Shown: positions 4,620 to 6,857 of the stretch, in pieces | How the letters are laid out: each line of letters starts with the position of its first letter | Position numbering within the stretch: the first letter of the stretch is position 1 | NCBI GenBank assembly: GCA_018056405.1 | Contig: JAGPFT010000156.1 | Location: 1 to 6,857, forward strand | DNA: 6,857 bases | Origin: Anaerolineae bacterium | Lineage (GTDB): Bacteria; Chloroflexota; Anaerolineae; Aggregatilineales; Aggregatilineaceae | Direction: 5' to 3' | Program-made: the position numbers and the translations under genes | The notes under the pieces: generated by a model | Databases searched by the model: none | The model's input: only the letters and a program-made list of their open reading frames with translations | Told to the model about the DNA's origin: nothing

Positions 4620-6857
4620 ATGATCCAGGCCGACGCCATCTACACCACCCAGCAAATCGCCAGCGCCGCCGAGGTGTTCGTGGACGCGCTGAGCGCGCTC
4701 TTCCCCGGCGATACCTTCGATTCGCTCTTCCACCGGGGGACACTGCGCCGCGCTTATTGGGCAGCGTTGCAGGCGGCGCTGAGCAGTTACGCGGCGCAGG
4801 ACAAGGCTCCGCTGGTACGCGGGCTGATGCGCGAGCACGCCCTGGCCGATCCTGCGGTGGTGGGCGAGCTGCTCAAGCTGTTCGCGCCGGAGCAGTCACC
4901 GGACTACGAGGCAGTGGGCGCGCGTTGGGCGCAGATGCTTGACCTGCCACCCGGCGAAGGCGTACCCCTGGCTGCCGAAGCCCAGGTGCTTTTCCACGTG
5001 CTGGCAGCGGAACTGCGCCAGTCGCCGCCGCTGCGCCTGGCCGTCGGGCAGATCGCCCTGGCCCGCGAACGCATCCCCGACGACGATCTGGACACCATCC
5101 CCGCCACGCGAGAACAAGACCTTGCCCGCCTGCTCGATGTTGCGCTGCTCGGCGGGCCGGGCATGGCTGCGCTGCAGGTGCGCCATCTGCTGGCGCTGGC
5201 CGCCCACTGCGCGCCACACGCCGCCGATTCTCCGGCGCGGGCGCTGACGGCGCTCGCCCGGCTGGCGGAGTCCCTGCCAGCGGACGCGCTGGCCGAGCTA
5301 TGGGCGGCGGTAGACGCCCTCGACGATGCGGCGCTGCGGGCGCGCAGCCTGGCGCACCTGGCCCCGCACCTGGAACGGGCCGGCCTGGTGCCGGACGCCC
5401 TCGCCCTGGTCGAGGTGACGCTCGCCGCGCACCCGGCACCGCTGGTTCCCGTTGAGCGTGCTGCGGTGTTGCTGGCGTTGGCTCCGCACCTGGGGGCCAA
5501 CGACCGCGAGCGCCCCCTGCCGGCGTTGCAGGGGCGCGCGCTGGAAGCGGCGCAGGCCATCGGCGACCCGGCGTCGCGGGTGCGCGCGCTGGGCGCGCTG
5601 GCCGAGCATCTGTCCCCTGAATGGCAGCCGGTCGCCGTCACCCACGCCTTCGAGACGGCCCGGCGCATCCCTAGCGACCTGGCCCGCGCCACTGCCCTGG
5701 CCGCCCTGCCGCCGCATCTGCCCGCCGAGTTTCACGCCCCGTTGCTGGCTATCGCCGGGGAACTGGACTCGCCGGAGGCGCGCGCGCTGCTCCTGGGGCG
5801 GATGCTGCCCTACCTGACGCCGCCGGTGCAGGCGCGGGCGCTGGTAGACGCCCTGAACGCCATCGCCGGCATCAGCGGCGACGACGCGCGCTCCGCCGCC
5901 CTGATCGCCCTCGCCCCTGGCGTGGAAGCCGTCGGGCCGCTCCAACATATGCCGGACGGCCTGCGCCAGGCGATGCGGGTGCTGTTCACCATTGCCCGCG
6001 AGGGAGATCGAGCGCGCGCGTTTGCAGCGCTCGCGCCCACGCTGTCGCCGGAGTTGCTCGGCGAGGCGCTGCTGGCGCTGAAGAGCATTGGCGACGCGGA
6101 CGAGCGCGCGCGGGCGCTGGCGCGCCTGGCCCCGCACCTGCCGCCGGAGCTGCAAGTTGCCGCCTTCGGCATGGCCCGCGAACTGGCCGCGCCGGGCGCG
6201 CGGGCGCTGGCGTTGGGGGCTATCGCCCCCTACCTCGCGCCGGTCGCCCGCCTGACCGCCTTCGACGAGGCGCTGGAGGCGGCGCTGGCCGCCGCGCCGG
6301 AGGAAGCGCGCGTTGCCGCGCTGGTGGACCTGGCCCCCCACCTGCCGGACGCGCAGCGGCCTCGCGCCCTGAACGCGGCGCTGGAATCAGCGGGTGCGGT
6401 GGCGGAGGATAGTGTGCGGGCGCAGGCGCTGGTCAGCCTGGCTCCCTACTTGCCTGACGATCAGCTTGCCGATGCGCTGGCCTGCGCGCACACACTCCAA
6501 GACCCGCTGGAAGGTGCCTTCGTGCTGGGCGCGCTGCTGCCGCGTCTGGCGGGCGAGGAGGCGGAGCGTGCCGGGCGGGAGACGCTCGATCTGGCGCGCG
6601 CACCCCGCCCCGCCCATCACCGGGCGAGCGCGCTGGCGGCGATTGCGCCCGTACTGCCCGCTGCGCTGCTGGAAGGGGCGGTTACGGCAGCGCGGGACAT
6701 CGAGTCGCCGTATGACCGGATGCACGTGCCGGCGGCATTGCTGCCCCGCTATCCGGTGCAGTTGCGCGACGAGGCGCTGGCGACTGCCCGCGCCGTGCCC
6801 AACCGCGCGCAGCGCGTCGGCGCGTTGCTGGAAGTGGTGCCGTACCTGGAACGAGGG
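4620..6857 (+). CDS. Large alpha-solenoid (HEAT-like repeat) protein, 3' end outside the window
   Basis: An uninterrupted frame of 746 codons runs to the right edge without a stop. The family is not recognised. Residues 1 to about 195 look like a helical N-terminal domain (MIQADAIYTTQQIASAAEVF..., later FHVLAAELRQSPPLRLAVGQ) with no signal peptide or membrane segment. From about residue 200 to the end there are sixteen copies of a two-helix repeat with a consensus near RAxALxxLAPHLPxxLxxxALxxAR. The proline (or equivalent) anchors fall at residues 217, 249, 289, 329, 365, 397, 433, 473, 505, 537, 573, 609, 641, 677, 709 and 741. This is typical of a curved scaffold that binds proteins or nucleic acid. 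No catalytic motif (Walker, nuclease or protease) is visible in the part present, but one could lie downstream. ATG 4620 (GGTGAAG upstream) is preferred; in-frame ATG 4590 would add ten residues (MRSVRRGEAA). Confidence 0.8.
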   Translation, partial: MIQADAIYTTQQIASAAEVFVDALSALFPGDTFDSLFHRGTLRRAYWAALQAALSSYAAQDKAPLVRGLMREHALADPAVVGELLKLFAPEQSPDYEAVGARWAQMLDLPPGEGVPLAAEAQVLFHVLAAELRQSPPLRLAVGQIALARERIPDDDLDTIPATREQDLARLLDVALLGGPGMAALQVRHLLALAAHCAPHAADSPARALTALARLAESLPADALAELWAAVDALDDAALRARSLAHLAPHLERAGLVPDALALVEVTLAAHPAPLVPVERAAVLLALAPHLGANDRERPLPALQGRALEAAQAIGDPASRVRALGALAEHLSPEWQPVAVTHAFETARRIPSDLARATALAALPPHLPAEFHAPLLAIAGELDSPEARALLLGRMLPYLTPPVQARALVDALNAIAGISGDDARSAALIALAPGVEAVGPLQHMPDGLRQAMRVLFTIAREGDRARAFAALAPTLSPELLGEALLALKSIGDADERARALARLAPHLPPELQVAAFGMARELAAPGARALALGAIAPYLAPVARLTAFDEALEAALAAAPEEARVAALVDLAPHLPDAQRPRALNAALESAGAVAEDSVRAQALVSLAPYLPDDQLADALACAHTLQDPLEGAFVLGALLPRLAGEEAERAGRETLDLARAPRPAHHRASALAAIAPVLPAALLEGAVTAARDIESPYDRMHVPAALLPRYPVQLRDEALATARAVPNRAQRVGALLEVVPYLERG

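Noticed and set aside
5298..6341. 347-codon minus-strand frame opposite the solenoid gene
   Set aside because: It is a low-complexity Arg/Gln/Gly-rich translation, produced because the Ala/Leu/Arg codons of the plus-strand repeats leave the opposite strand without stops.

Overview
The window is GC-rich (roughly two-thirds G+C) bacterial DNA. It carries three complete genes, one gene that runs off the right edge, and a 620-base intergenic block of structured repeats. The best guess for the source is a Chloroflexota bacterium of the Anaerolineae/Caldilineae type. This rests on the Thr/Pro-rich TPSPT...PTATPD linker in the membrane J-protein, the very high GC, GC-rich mosaic intergenic repeats, and a large Ala/Leu/Arg-rich helical-repeat protein. 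No rRNA or other marker gene is present, so the taxonomy is an inference.

Layout from left to right. Bases 1-262 are a leader region with a degenerate inverted repeat and a good sigma70-like promoter (151-179). A GH1 beta-glucosidase (263-1591, +) follows, started by a GTG behind a clear ribosome binding site. It converges on a GDP-mannose 3,5-epimerase (1712-2713, -), and a strong hairpin lies between the two stop codons. A 208-base gap with a G-quadruplex-like tract separates the epimerase from a membrane-anchored J-domain protein (2922-3968, -) on the same strand. Bases 3969-4619 are non-coding. They hold two tandem copies of a 211/213-base unit, each containing the same perfect 34-base palindrome, and putative divergent -10 elements at both ends. 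From 4620 to the right edge (6857, +) runs one uninterrupted 746-codon reading frame for an alpha-solenoid protein with no stop inside the window.

The genes do not form an obvious pathway. The beta-glucosidase is a cytosolic carbohydrate-degrading enzyme. The epimerase makes GDP-L-galactose/GDP-L-gulose, probably for glycans. The J-protein probably couples a cytoplasmic Hsp70 to the membrane. The solenoid protein looks like a protein-interaction scaffold.

The most unusual items are four. The first is the repeated 34-base palindrome, whose 15-base half-module also builds the hairpin between the convergent genes 2.5 kb away. The second is the solenoid repeat, whose spacings are all multiples of four residues (32, 36 or 40). 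The third is the plant-type GDP-mannose epimerase with every catalytic residue in place. The fourth is the topology of the J-domain protein. I do not see a clearly recognisable new defence or mobile system.
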